In this document: positions 51,069-59,935 of the stretch, one piece after another
How positions within the stretch are numbered: position 1 is the first letter of the stretch
Layout of the letters: the number at the start of each line of letters is the position of its first letter
From: JANRIG01 sp033765235
GTDB taxonomy: Bacteria; Bacteroidota; Bacteroidia; Cytophagales; UBA9547
Assembly: GCA_033765235.1 (NCBI GenBank)
Contig: JANRIG010000019.1
Coordinates: 124,001-188,000 of the forward strand
Direction of reading: 5' to 3'
Length of the DNA stretch: 64,000 nucleotides
Made by a program: the position numbers and the translations under genes
The notes under the pieces: generated by a model
The model's input: the letters and a program-made list of their open reading frames with translations, nothing else
Database searches by the model: none
Told to the model about the DNA's origin: nothing

Positions 51069-51117
51069 AGTTTTATGATTTATTTAAGTTAATGGTTTAA
51101 TAATGAATAATATATAT

Positions 51118-51393
51118 TTAGATTACAGCAAAGATATCAGACTCACGCATGATGAGGTATTCTTTGCCTTCGATGGTGATTTCGGTACCTGAGTATTTTC
51201 CATACAGTACTTCATCACCTACTTTTACGGTAATAGGCTCGTCTTTTTTGCCTGTGCCTACTGCCACTACTTTACCTTTTTGGGGTTTTTCTTTTGCAGT
51301 ATCGGGTATGTACAGCCCTGATGCTGTTTTGGTTTCTGCTGCAGCCGGTTCTACCAGAACTCTGTCCGCCAAAGGTTTTACTTTGATTGCCAT
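51118..51393 (-). CDS. groES: Co-chaperonin GroES
   Basis: A 91-residue co-chaperonin: KVKPLADRVLVEPAAAETKTASGLYIPDTAKEKPQKGKVVAVG (with the mobile loop), VLYGKYSGTEITIEGKEYLIMRESDIFAVI. Its heptamer caps GroEL. It precedes groEL and both are read on the minus strand. No CIRCE element was found upstream. Confidence 0.97.
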   Translation of the reverse strand: MAIKVKPLADRVLVEPAAAETKTASGLYIPDTAKEKPQKGKVVAVGTGKKDEPITVKVGDEVLYGKYSGTEITIEGKEYLIMRESDIFAVI

Positions 51394-51656
51394 AATATTA
51401 AGAATTGGTTTATTGTATATTAAATTTTAAATATATTTATTGAAAAACTTTATTCTATAAATACATTTATTGTGCCAATGAAGTTAAATGTTGAATTTAT
51501 GACAAAATTGCAGAAGGCATGGGCATATTGTCAGTAAATGAATAACCATACCTCGTTCTGTGTCATTGTAGTGAGAAATAAACATTTCAGAACTCTTCAT
51601 TAAAAATTTGTAAAAATCCAAATCGGTCTTTATTTGTATCATAATGGAGGACTGCA

Positions 51657-51761
51657 CGGATATACTAGGCTATTTTTCAAACATGTGCGCAAAACTACGT
51701 CCTGCAAATCTCGTTCTTAAACGAGACCCAATCTTGCATAAATACCATGTTATGTGAGGGC
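51657..51761 (-). repeat. Dispersed repeat, copy A (after the PD-(D/E)XK gene)
   Basis: On the minus strand the copy begins GCCCTCACATAACATGG and TATTTATG (51761-51737), then a hairpin-forming part (AACGAG with CTCGTT), then GTAGTTTTGCGCACATG and AAAAATAGCC to TATATCCG at 51657. The two blocks match copy D (59923-60063) and the second block matches B and C. It begins 5 bases past the gene stop at 51766. Confidence 0.8.
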
Positions 51762-51765
51762 AGTC

Positions 51766-52332
51766 TTATTTTACTTCCGATTCTTTGGGTTTAAATGTCT
51801 TTTTATTGTTCATTATTTTCACCGTGTCTCCACTTGGTTTCAAGACAAACAGTCCTTTGCTTTCAGCATATTTGTCTACTCCTTCACCAATTATCATTCC
51901 AGCTACACCAGCCAAAAGGGTTTTGCCTTGAATTCCAACCATTGGGTGGTCTTGAATTTTTGTTAAACGAATAAGATGCTCATCTACATGCTCCGTTCTT
52001 ATTGTGTTTTTCACTTCTATGGCAATTGCATATTTAGAGTTATAGATTAATATGTCAACTTCATATATAAACTCATTTTTGTGGTCTTTTTGAACATAAT
52101 GATTTGTAATGGCGTGAACAGGTATTCCCCAATTGTCAAACTTGTTAATCAAGTCCGCTCGTACTTGTTCTTCTGCAAAGCGACCTAAAGTGTCGCCTAA
52201 GTCTGCAATTTGCTTATTTGTTTGAGCGAAACGTTTATCTAGCTCTTTTGATACTTTTTCAAATTTCTGGTCGAAGCGTCTATCAGTTTCAGCAAAAAGT
52301 TCTAATACATGTTCATATGTCAATTCAGCCAT
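51766..52332 (-). CDS. PD-(D/E)XK nuclease-fold protein (DUF3782-like)
   Basis: A 188-residue protein with a long N-terminal coiled coil (FAETDRRFDQKFEKVSKELDKRFAQTNKQIADLGDTLG) and a nuclease-fold domain in which YEVDILIYNSKYAIAIEVKNT holds the D, then E-x-K of the PD-(D/E)XK site. Such proteins are common in Bacteroidota, often in mobile or variable regions, with unknown role. It lies between two copies of a dispersed repeat, copy B upstream and copy A downstream, as a cassette. It has its own promoter at 52347-52377. Confidence 0.8.
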   Translation of the reverse strand: MAELTYEHVLELFAETDRRFDQKFEKVSKELDKRFAQTNKQIADLGDTLGRFAEEQVRADLINKFDNWGIPVHAITNHYVQKDHKNEFIYEVDILIYNSKYAIAIEVKNTIRTEHVDEHLIRLTKIQDHPMVGIQGKTLLAGVAGMIIGEGVDKYAESKGLFVLKPSGDTVKIMNNKKTFKPKESEVK

Positions 52333-52346
52333 TTTTCATATTTTTA

Positions 52347-52377
52347 CAAATATAGGATTTTAGGTTTGATTTTCAAA
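52347..52377 (-). promoter_or_regulatory. Bacteroidota-type promoter of the PD-(D/E)XK gene
   Basis: On the minus strand TTTG (52377-52374) and TATATTTG (52354-52347) are 19 bases apart, an exact consensus match, 14 bases before the ATG at 52332. Confidence 0.75.
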
Positions 52378-52428
52378 CTTTCGGACTGGCTTCAATTGCT
52401 CTCACTTAACGGCTCACCTATTTGCCAA

Positions 52429-52510
52429 GTGGGTGACCAAAGAGGCTCCATGCACAAATATAGAAGTAAACACTGAGATATACAAGGCTCTTTTTCACAC
52501 ATTAGCGCAA
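52429..52510 (-). repeat. Dispersed repeat, copy B (upstream of the PD-(D/E)XK gene)
   Basis: On the minus strand: TTTGCGCTAATGTGTG, AAAAAGAGCCTTGTATAT, then TTTACTTCTATATTTGTGC, ATGGAG, CTCTTTGGTCACCCAC. It matches the second block of copies C and D nearly base for base, including a TATATTTG box. It lacks the first block (CATAACATGGTATTTATG). The rest of 52333-52768 (436 bases between divergent genes) has the promoter above and no gene. Confidence 0.75.
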
Positions 52511-52768
52511 ATGTAGCTTAAATGCAATTGCGCCTATTTCGCATTTAGTGGTAACCATTTGTGCTGCTGCTGCTGTATTAATTCTTGTTCTGTTTATATT
52601 CTTTGATTTTATACCTTACAACAATACATAATCTGTTTAATATTTCCAAATTATCAAACGGACATTTCATGCCACCCGGTATTTTGCTTGTATTGTGGGT
52701 GTAAAGATGATGATTGATGTTTTTTTATATCACAAAATGATATTGATTTGCAGCAAATATATTGTAGT

Positions 52769-53287
52769 ATGAATAAAATCATAAAAACATCCCTCATATT
52801 TGGTACTGTTTTTGGCATAGTAGGCTTTGTATGGTTTTTAGGTGTATATTTTGCTGGTCACAATGCATTTTACAGCTTTGCACAAAAGCTGTCATTAATC
52901 ATGATGGGCGCAGCCACACTATGGGCAGTGTGGATGTATAGAAGTAGTAATGAAGGTAATCTTACTTTTGGCGAAGGTGCACTCACAGGTATATCCATGA
53001 ACATATTGGCAGCGTTGATAACCTGCTCATTAATATACATTTATACCTATTATATAAATCCTGATATGGTACAGCTACACATATTGACCCTTAAGCAATA
53101 CTTGGCAGCCAATAAAAAAGCACTCATAGACGGCTCTAATGAGACTACCTATAAAGGTACTCTGAAAGCGGTGAACGAGGTCACATCATACACGCTTGCT
53201 TTGGATGCATTTATTTGGAAAGTGGTAGAAGGGTTTATGTTTTCATTTTTAATTTCGGTAGCTTTGAGGCGTAAAAACATAGTATGA
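52769..53287 (+). CDS. DUF4199-family membrane protein
   Basis: A 172-residue protein with four hydrophobic spans (TSLIFGTVFGIVGFVWFLGVYFAG, KLSLIMMGAATLWAVWMYR, GISMNILAALITCSLIYIYTYYI, IWKVVEGFMFSFLISVALRRK). The arrangement is that of DUF4199, a Bacteroidota membrane family of unknown function. I use the ATG at 52769; the TTG at 52748 is also open. Its stop overlaps the next start (ATGA), so it is coupled to the GT2 gene. DUF4199 genes commonly precede such GT2 genes. Confidence 0.85.
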   Translation: MNKIIKTSLIFGTVFGIVGFVWFLGVYFAGHNAFYSFAQKLSLIMMGAATLWAVWMYRSSNEGNLTFGEGALTGISMNILAALITCSLIYIYTYYINPDMVQLHILTLKQYLAANKKALIDGSNETTYKGTLKAVNEVTSYTLALDAFIWKVVEGFMFSFLISVALRRKNIV

Positions 53288-54237
53288 ACCTGAGTATTGT
53301 AGTGCCTTTGTACAACGAGGAAGAGTCGCTCCCCGAGTTAGTGGCATGGATACATAAAGTATGTGACCGCCAATATGAATATGAAATAATATTGGTAGAC
53401 GATGGCAGCAGCGATGGCTCATGGGCTGTGATACAAAGATTATCAAATAGTTATACTATGCTCAAAGCCATACGCTTTTTGCGCAACTATGGCAAGTCTG
53501 CTGCGCTCAACGAGGGCTTTAAACTGGCAAAAGGCGAGGTAGTAGTGACCATGGATGCCGACCTGCAAGACAGTCCTGATGAAATACCTGCATTGTACGA
53601 CATGATAAAAGTACAAAACTATGATTTGGTATCGGGCTGGAAACAAAAACGACATGACCCACTCACTAAGACCATACCAACCAAACTCTTTAATGCAGTG
53701 ACCAGAACTATGTCGGGCATACAGCTGCACGACTTCAACTGTGGGCTCAAAGCCTATCACAAAAAAGTAGTGAAAAATATAGAAGTATATGGCGAAATGC
53801 ACCGCTACATCCCGGTGATAGCCAAGTGGAGCGGTTTCACCAAAATAGGCGAAAAGCCTGTGGCGCATCAAGCGCGCAAATATGGCTATTCCAAATTTGG
53901 GTTCGATAGGTTTGTAAACGGTTTTTTGGACTTAATATCAATATCATTCATCACACGGTTTAGGCGCAAGCCTATGCATTTTTTCGGCACCTTGGGCATG
54001 TGTGCATTCTTAGCAGGATTTGGGGTGGCATTGTGGCTCATAGCTGAGAAGCAGTACAATATATATCATGGCTTGCGTGTGCGAGATGTGACAGAGCAAC
54101 CTTTGTTTTTTTTGGCATTGGTAGCTTTGCTTGCAGGTATACAGTTTTTTTTGGCAGGCTATCTGGGCGAAATGGTAAATGTGAGCAGCAATCGCAAAGG
54201 CCAAGAGTACCTCATAGACCAAAGCATAGGGGTGTGA
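53284..54237 (+). CDS. Membrane-associated GT2 glycosyltransferase (DPM1/GtrB-like)
   Basis: A 317-residue protein: LSIVVPLYNEEESLPELVAWI, ILVDDGSSDGSW, VTMDADLQDSPDEIP (the DxD metal site), FNCGLKAYHKKVVKNI. The end holds two membrane helices (FFGTLGMCAFLAGFGVALWLIAEKQ and FFLALVALLAGIQFFLAGYLGEMV). This is the prenyl-phosphate-sugar synthase type that uses a polyprenyl phosphate acceptor. It is coupled to the DUF4199 gene by a 4-base overlap. Confidence 0.9.
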   Translation: MNLSIVVPLYNEEESLPELVAWIHKVCDRQYEYEIILVDDGSSDGSWAVIQRLSNSYTMLKAIRFLRNYGKSAALNEGFKLAKGEVVVTMDADLQDSPDEIPALYDMIKVQNYDLVSGWKQKRHDPLTKTIPTKLFNAVTRTMSGIQLHDFNCGLKAYHKKVVKNIEVYGEMHRYIPVIAKWSGFTKIGEKPVAHQARKYGYSKFGFDRFVNGFLDLISISFITRFRRKPMHFFGTLGMCAFLAGFGVALWLIAEKQYNIYHGLRVRDVTEQPLFFLALVALLAGIQFFLAGYLGEMVNVSSNRKGQEYLIDQSIGV

Positions 54238-54320
54238 AAAAAGTTATTTTTTATATGGAAATATAATCACTTATTAATAGGATTGTATTATCATAAGATC
54301 AATATCTCAAATATCTATTT

Positions 54321-57300
54321 CTACTCCTCGTGCACATCATCCAAGGGCACATTTGAGGTATTGAGAGATATGTCTATGCCATTGTCTTTCACAAAGTTGC
54401 ACCATGTGCAATCTTCTTTGCCACAACCTGTATAAAAGTTCATTTCCATTATATTTTTATAGGTTTCCAATATCTGTGCAGTCACTATATCTATATCTTC
54501 TTTGGTGATTTCCATACCGTGTTTCACTATGTTTCCATCTTTGTTTTTTTCTATAAAGTCCATTTCGCCGTGCACCATTTTGCGGTTGAGCTTTTTGTCT
54601 TCGTCTATCAATATTTTATAAAATACAAGCTGCCTGTAATAGTCGCCACCGTGTATATCTTGATGGTCACTATCTATAGAGGCATCCGGCTTTGGTCTTT
54701 GAAATTTCTTTTTCAAATGGTCATGGTCAGATTTGCCTGTTTTGTAGTCCACTACATTCACGGTGTTGTTACTCAATAGTTCTATTTTATCAATCACACC
54801 TGTGATGGGCACACCGTGATACTCAGTTTGGTGTATTCTGTATTCGGTGTACACATTTTTGTTCCAATTTTCGCGCCTTGCAGCCAGGTATTCTGGCAGT
54901 ATAAGGTGGCCATATTCGCTGTAGCGGTAATATTCTTTTTCGTTAAACCCCTCATGCTCTTGATGCATGGCTTGGTCAAAAAGGGCAATAAATGATGCAG
55001 TATTACCAAATTCATTATTTTTGTCTTTCAGCATTTGTACAAAATATTTTTCGAGTGTGAGGTGCACCGCTCGTCCAAAAGCAGTACCTGCATTTTTGGC
55101 AGATGGCACTTTGATAATGGCTTCGTAATAAAATTTCAATGGACATTTCAAGTACTTACTCATATTGGTCACGCTGAGTTTGTAGTCTTTGAGTATATTT
55201 TTGATATACAGGCTGTTGAGCTGCTCCACAGTAGGTTTGTAAGTGGTGAGTTGCGATGCTGCCACAGCCAGTACTTTGTCATCGGGCATAGCTATGGTAT
55301 GCACTGGTGCTTTGGTAGTGAGTGCTTCTGTCACATATTTTGACCTTTGTAAGGTGTTTTTGGAGGTGCTTTCGCCTGTTTTTTGTTGCAGCCATGAGAT
55401 ATTCAGTTTTTGTTTGGCGCGTGTCATGGCCACATAAAATAGTCTTCTGTTTTCGGCTATTTTATTGTCTTTTTGATTATCTTTATTGGTGTCCAATATT
55501 TCATCTGTGATGTGTGCATGGTATATTGGAAACAGGTTAAAGCTGTTAGCACGGTTTTGTTTGTCTTCCCAAGTAGCAGCGTTGCAGCGTATCATATACA
55601 CTGTGTCAAACTCTAATCCTTTGGCAGAGTGTGCGGTGATAAAGTGTAGTCCGTGAGGTGTTTGTAATATTTTTTCAAAAGGTATCATTATTCCATGCGT
55701 TTGCATTTTGTCCAATGTATCCAGCAGTTTTGTTACAGTATATCTTGGGTTGCGCTTAGCTTCTGATTTTATAAAATCAAAAAACACGGTGAGTATAGGT
55801 ACCCATTCGGCTATGTATTGGGGTAAAAGTGCATAAGCATATATGCCCGTCTGCTGCAGCATTTCCTCAAACAATACTTCTACGGTAGTATTCATTTTTT
55901 TGGATGTAAGCCTCTCTGATGTATTTATAAATTTTTGTATTTTTCCGCTACAAGTAAGTCCTATTTTCAGATGTAAGATATGATTGTTCATCACCTCTCT
56001 CAGCTGTATTTTGTGCTCGGCAGCATATCTTGCCATGAGCAATATCTCTTGGGTGGGTATGCCAAATACTTCAAAAAACATTAACTCAAAAAGTATATCA
56101 TCATGCTTTTGTAATTTAGTTTCGGCATCTATATATTTAAGCAGGAGTATTATTTTTTTTATCAAATTATGCTCCAATATATCTGTTTTCATTCTGGAGT
56201 TGTAGGGCAATTGGTGCATGTCGCACAGGGTCATGAGTGCATGTGCATCTGCATGGTTGTGATAAATGACAGCTATTGTAGACAAATTTGTGCCTTGCCT
56301 TTTTGCCTCCTGTATTTGCTCCAATATATGTGCGGTTTCGTGCCATTGGTTTAGATATTCAATGAATGTTGGGGTGGGTTCATCATGTGTTTTTAGTACA
56401 TTGGCTGCCAATGTTTTATTTATTTCAAAATTATGTTTTTTGAATAGTTCTTTCAAGTCTTTGTTGTGTATGAGTCTATCATCAGTGTCATGCACTATCA
56501 CTGCAGAAGCAGCATCAAGTATAGGTTGCACAGATCTATAGTTTTGCGTGAGCACTATACATTTGAGGTGTTTCAAATATTGCTCCACAAAAGCTACCAT
56601 ACGGGTGTTTTCAGCACCTTGAAAACTATATATGCACTGGTCATCGTCACCTACCACAAATAGGTCAGGATTGTCATGCCAGTGCTTTGCAAGCAGGTAT
56701 AGCAAGTGGCTTTGCGCGCCATTGGTATCTTGAAACTCATCTGCCAATATGTATTGGTACTGTTGTTGATATCTGCTAAGTAGTTGCTCATGATTTTCAA
56801 AGGCATTTATTACATTGCGCAGCATATCATTAAAGTCATATCTATTGTATTTTTTTAATAATTCTTGATATTCATTGTATTTTAATATGGCAGATTTGAG
56901 CTTGATGATACGCTCAGTTTCTTTGAGTATGTTGTTTTGATTTGGTCGCCCGCCAAGACGCATCCCATGTTCATCTTTTTTATGATAGTTGGGTGCATAA
57001 TGAAATGCTTTAAAATTTGGTAATTCTGCCAAATATTTATCGCATTGTGTCAATAAAGTATGTGGGTGATAGTTTTCAGTTTTTATATCAGAAAATAGAC
57101 TTTTGAGCGAAGTCATGCTCGAATATATGTCTCCAGTATATTTTTTGAGAGGGTCGTCTATGGTTAATTTTTCTATGATTTCAATGATGATTTCAGTAAT
57201 GTCAAGGTCTGAAGCAGGTTGTGTATTGTAGTTATTGGCAAAGTAATAATTGTTTTCTTGTATTACTTTATTTGAAAATGAATGAAAAGTATGTATCTCT

Positions 57301-57584
57301 ACATCATAGGCAGCAGTACCTATGAATTTTATCAATCGCTCACGCATGGCTATGCGTCCCGCATCTGTATAGGTAAGGCATAGTATATTTTGCGGAGCTA
57401 TATCAGTTTCTATGAGTATATTGGCAATACGTAGTGCCAGTATTTGGGTTTTGCCGGTGCCGGGTCCTGCCAGCACCATCACAGGTCCATCTATGCTGCG
57501 TATGGCAGCTTGCTGGTGTATATTGCAATCTGCAACAGCTTCTGCAAATGTTTTTATAAAGTCATCTACGGGGATTTTCATCAT
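54321..57584 (-). CDS. UvrD/Rep-type helicase with AddB-like iron-sulfur nuclease domain
   Basis: A 1087-residue fusion. The N-terminal SF1 helicase has AGPGTGKTQ (residues 39-47), LCLTYTDAGRIAMRERL, DEFQDTN, VVGDDDQCIYSFQGA and ITAHSAKGLEFDTVYMI and FYVAMTRAK. From about residue 814 there is a PD-(D/E)XK nuclease: Cys814, Asp932 (GVIDKIE), Asp946 and Lys948 (VVDYKTGK), and a C-terminal CGKEDCTWC (Cys1054, 1059, 1062), so four cysteines in the order of the iron-sulfur nuclease of AddB. It likely takes part in end-resection or restart of recombination. No partner AddA/AddB gene is present. Confidence 0.88.
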   Translation of the reverse strand: MMKIPVDDFIKTFAEAVADCNIHQQAAIRSIDGPVMVLAGPGTGKTQILALRIANILIETDIAPQNILCLTYTDAGRIAMRERLIKFIGTAAYDVEIHTFHSFSNKVIQENNYYFANNYNTQPASDLDITEIIIEIIEKLTIDDPLKKYTGDIYSSMTSLKSLFSDIKTENYHPHTLLTQCDKYLAELPNFKAFHYAPNYHKKDEHGMRLGGRPNQNNILKETERIIKLKSAILKYNEYQELLKKYNRYDFNDMLRNVINAFENHEQLLSRYQQQYQYILADEFQDTNGAQSHLLYLLAKHWHDNPDLFVVGDDDQCIYSFQGAENTRMVAFVEQYLKHLKCIVLTQNYRSVQPILDAASAVIVHDTDDRLIHNKDLKELFKKHNFEINKTLAANVLKTHDEPTPTFIEYLNQWHETAHILEQIQEAKRQGTNLSTIAVIYHNHADAHALMTLCDMHQLPYNSRMKTDILEHNLIKKIILLLKYIDAETKLQKHDDILFELMFFEVFGIPTQEILLMARYAAEHKIQLREVMNNHILHLKIGLTCSGKIQKFINTSERLTSKKMNTTVEVLFEEMLQQTGIYAYALLPQYIAEWVPILTVFFDFIKSEAKRNPRYTVTKLLDTLDKMQTHGIMIPFEKILQTPHGLHFITAHSAKGLEFDTVYMIRCNAATWEDKQNRANSFNLFPIYHAHITDEILDTNKDNQKDNKIAENRRLFYVAMTRAKQKLNISWLQQKTGESTSKNTLQRSKYVTEALTTKAPVHTIAMPDDKVLAVAASQLTTYKPTVEQLNSLYIKNILKDYKLSVTNMSKYLKCPLKFYYEAIIKVPSAKNAGTAFGRAVHLTLEKYFVQMLKDKNNEFGNTASFIALFDQAMHQEHEGFNEKEYYRYSEYGHLILPEYLAARRENWNKNVYTEYRIHQTEYHGVPITGVIDKIELLSNNTVNVVDYKTGKSDHDHLKKKFQRPKPDASIDSDHQDIHGGDYYRQLVFYKILIDEDKKLNRKMVHGEMDFIEKNKDGNIVKHGMEITKEDIDIVTAQILETYKNIMEMNFYTGCGKEDCTWCNFVKDNGIDISLNTSNVPLDDVHEE

Positions 57585-57679
57585 ATTAATGGCTTACATG
57601 TGGCATGTGGATATATTTTTGGGCAAGCTATGGCATATTTATATATCTTTATACACAATTCATTTATCTAATATTAAAT

Positions 57680-58864
57680 ATGGAAGGTCTTAATATCATT
57701 ACATGTCCTAAGTGCAAACACCAATTTAATGCCGAAAAAGCATTGACCGACGAGGTAGAGCTCAGGTTGCGCACAGAGTATAACCAAAGATATAAAGGTG
57801 AAGTTGCCAAAAAAGAAGCAGAAATGCAACTTAGGTTGCAAGAATCTCAAAAAGAACTGGCTGATAAACAAAAAGAAACCGAAAAATTGCTCAAAGACAA
57901 AATAAAACAAGATTTTGAGTTGGAGCTAAAATCTCAAAAAGAGGAGCTTGAGCAGCGCAAAAACGAAATATATGCGCTCAAAACCAAAGAGATAGAGCTC
58001 ATGAAAAAAGAGCAGGCACTCACTGAGCAGTCTAGATTAGCAGCCATAGAGTTTGACAAAAAAATGCTCGAAGAAAGTAAAAAGCTGGAAGAAAATATAA
58101 GAAAGAAGATAGAAGAGCAATCTGTGCTTGCTCTCAAAGAAAAAGATATACTGATAGAGCAGCTAAAAAAACACATGGATGAGATGAACAAAAAAGCCGG
58201 TCAAGGCTCCATGCAGCTGCAAGGCGAAGCTCAAGAGATGGTGCTGAAAGATATATTAAAAAGCGCATTCCCACTGGATATGATAAGTGACGTGGCTGTG
58301 GGGGTAAAAGGTGCAGACCTGGTGCAGCATGTAAAAAATAATATGGGCAAAGATTGCGGCACTATAGTGTATGAAAGCAAGCGTACTAAGCACTTTGCAG
58401 CAGAATGGATTGATAAATTAAAAAATGACTTGCGTGCCCAAAAAGCCAATGTAGCCCTGTTGGTGACCGAGACTATGCCCAAAGATATGGAAAAATTTGG
58501 CGAAAAAGACGGTGTATGGATATGTACTTTTGCAGAAGTAGTAGCACTTGCTACCGTGCTAAGGCACTCACTAATAGACATATATGAGGTGCGTATGTCG
58601 CAAGATAATAAAGGTGAAAAGATGCATATGTTGTATGACTTTCTTACGGGTACAGAGTTCAAATCACATATTGAGGCTATAGCTGAGGGCTTCATAGCCA
58701 TGCAGCAAAGTTTGCAAAAAGAGAAATTGATAGCACAAAAAAACTGGGCAGAGCGCGAAAAAATGACAGAAAAGGTATTAGTAAATATGATGAATATGTA
58801 TGGTGGTATCAAAGGTATAGCAGGCAATGCGGTGCCTGAGCTTAAGCTATTGGAAGCGGAATAG
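57680..58864 (+). CDS. DUF2130-domain protein
   Basis: A 394-residue protein starting MEGLNIITCPKCKHQFNAEKAL (one half of a zinc ribbon), then a long charged coiled coil (about residues 25-185) and the conserved DUF2130 region (VLKDILKSAFPLDMISDVAVGVKGADLVQHVKNNMGKDCGTIVYESKRTKHFAAEWIDKLKNDLR). The family occurs widely with unknown role; the D, then E-x-K pattern (ADLVQ...GTIVYESKR) has been linked to a restriction-type nuclease fold. The start at 57680 is used because the upstream frame from 57605 has no zinc ribbon and begins in non-coding sequence. Confidence 0.82.
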   Translation: MEGLNIITCPKCKHQFNAEKALTDEVELRLRTEYNQRYKGEVAKKEAEMQLRLQESQKELADKQKETEKLLKDKIKQDFELELKSQKEELEQRKNEIYALKTKEIELMKKEQALTEQSRLAAIEFDKKMLEESKKLEENIRKKIEEQSVLALKEKDILIEQLKKHMDEMNKKAGQGSMQLQGEAQEMVLKDILKSAFPLDMISDVAVGVKGADLVQHVKNNMGKDCGTIVYESKRTKHFAAEWIDKLKNDLRAQKANVALLVTETMPKDMEKFGEKDGVWICTFAEVVALATVLRHSLIDIYEVRMSQDNKGEKMHMLYDFLTGTEFKSHIEAIAEGFIAMQQSLQKEKLIAQKNWAEREKMTEKVLVNMMNMYGGIKGIAGNAVPELKLLEAE

Positions 58865-58878
58865 AATTATAGTATGGA

Positions 58879-58943
58879 TTGCGCTCCTGAGCGAAAAATA
58901 GCCTTGTATATATCCGAGTTTACTTCTATATTTGTGCATGGAG
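58879..58943 (+). repeat. Dispersed repeat, copy C (upstream of the broken XRE gene)
   Basis: TTGCGCTCCTGAGCG, AAAAATAGCCTTGTATATA, TCCGAGTTTACTTC, TATATTTGTGC, ATGGAG: second repeat block only. It supplies TTG (58904-58906) and TATATTTG (58927-58934) 20 bases apart as a promoter and the ATG (58938) of the antitoxin remnant. Confidence 0.8.
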
Positions 58944-59261
58944 TTTAAAGAAATAAAAACCTATTCGATTGCCGAAATGAAATACAAGTATATTGGCAAA
59001 GTTGGGACTACTTACCGTGATGAGTATGAATATGAACTGCGCATGGACGTGTTGGGCAAAATGATTAAATCTGCAAGATAAGAACGCCATCTGACACAGG
59101 AAGAGCTTGGCAAACTTGTAGGTGTACAAAAAGCTCAAATTTATAAACTTGAAAGCAGTGCCAACAGTGCAACAATTGACTCGGTTTTGAAAGTTTTCAA
59201 AGCATTAAAAGCGGAGATTAATTTTAACGTAAAACTTGAAAAAAATTTTTTATTAAAATAG
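58938..59261 (+). pseudogene. XRE/HigA-type antitoxin, interrupted by a stop codon
   Basis: The frame of 107 codons reads MEFKEIKTYSIAEMKYKYIGK, RMDVLGKMIKSAR, then TAA at 59079-59081, then ERHLTQEELGKLVGVQKAQIYKLESSANSATIDSVLKVFKALKAEINF. The second part is a clear Cro/XRE helix-turn-helix of HigA type and the first part fits the usual lead of such antitoxins in Bacteroidota. A single GAA to TAA change would explain the stop. The gene ends at 59259-59261. No HigB toxin lies upstream. It lies in the same cassette as the PIN pair below. Confidence 0.75.
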
Positions 59262-59331
59262 CATAAAAAAATAAACTTACCAACACCCCATTAAAAATCA
59301 TATTTTTGAAAACGATAAGATAACAATTATA

Positions 59332-59796
59332 GTGAAGCAAAGAATTTACATCGATACATCTGTTTTCGGAGGACACTTTGACGAAGAGTTCAAGGAACAT
59401 ACTATTCCGCTTTTTGAAAGAATAAAATCTGGAGAATTTATAATACTATACTCGACAGTTACACAAAACGAACTTGAAAATGCACCTGAGAAAGTAAAAG
59501 AGCTTGTAAAAAGCCTAAGAGCCGACTTGACTGAATTTATCGAAACAACAGATGAAGCGGTTGACTTGGCGACTGATTACATTGCAGAAAAAGTAGTAGG
59601 AAAAACAAGTTATGCCGACTGCATACACATTGCATTGGCGACCATTAATCGGGCAGACTTTTTAGTGAGTTGGAACTTCAAACATATTGTAAACATTGAA
59701 AGAATAAGGGGTTATAATTCAATCAATATTAAAAACGGATACAAACAATTAGAAATACGTTCACCAAGAGAATTTGAAAAATATGAAAACGACTGA
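59332..59796 (+). CDS. PIN-domain toxin
   Basis: A 154-residue PIN-fold RNase with a GTG start: RIYIDTSVFGGHFD (first acid), TQNELENAP (second), YADCIHIALATINRADFLVSWNFKHI (third acid and the family's SWNFKHI block). It is the toxin of a toxin-antitoxin pair. Its end overlaps the start of a 50-residue gene by 14 bases, which is a likely antitoxin. It lies between repeat copies C and D, together with the broken XRE gene. Confidence 0.85.
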   Translation: MKQRIYIDTSVFGGHFDEEFKEHTIPLFERIKSGEFIILYSTVTQNELENAPEKVKELVKSLRADLTEFIETTDEAVDLATDYIAEKVVGKTSYADCIHIALATINRADFLVSWNFKHIVNIERIRGYNSINIKNGYKQLEIRSPREFEKYEND

Positions 59797-59935
59797 AAAA
59801 ACATTTGACGCTGTAAAATTTATGCGTCATGAGAGAGACAAATTAAGTGATAAATTGTCCAAAATGACAAAAACTGAAATTTTAGAATATTTCAAAAATA
59901 GTAAAAGGGAGGTTACAATTAAGCCCTGTGCATAA
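59783..59935 (+). CDS. Small antitoxin-like protein (50 residues)
   Basis: A short gene, below usual length limits, starting at ATG 59783 inside the end of the PIN gene. The product MKTTEKTFDAVKFMRHERDKL, then SDKLSKMTKTEILEYFKNSKREVTIKPCA, is a charged helical protein of the kind found beside PIN toxins in Bacteroidota. The TAA stop (59933-59935) lies within the first block of repeat copy D. Confidence 0.7.
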   Translation: MKTTEKTFDAVKFMRHERDKLSDKLSKMTKTEILEYFKNSKREVTIKPCA

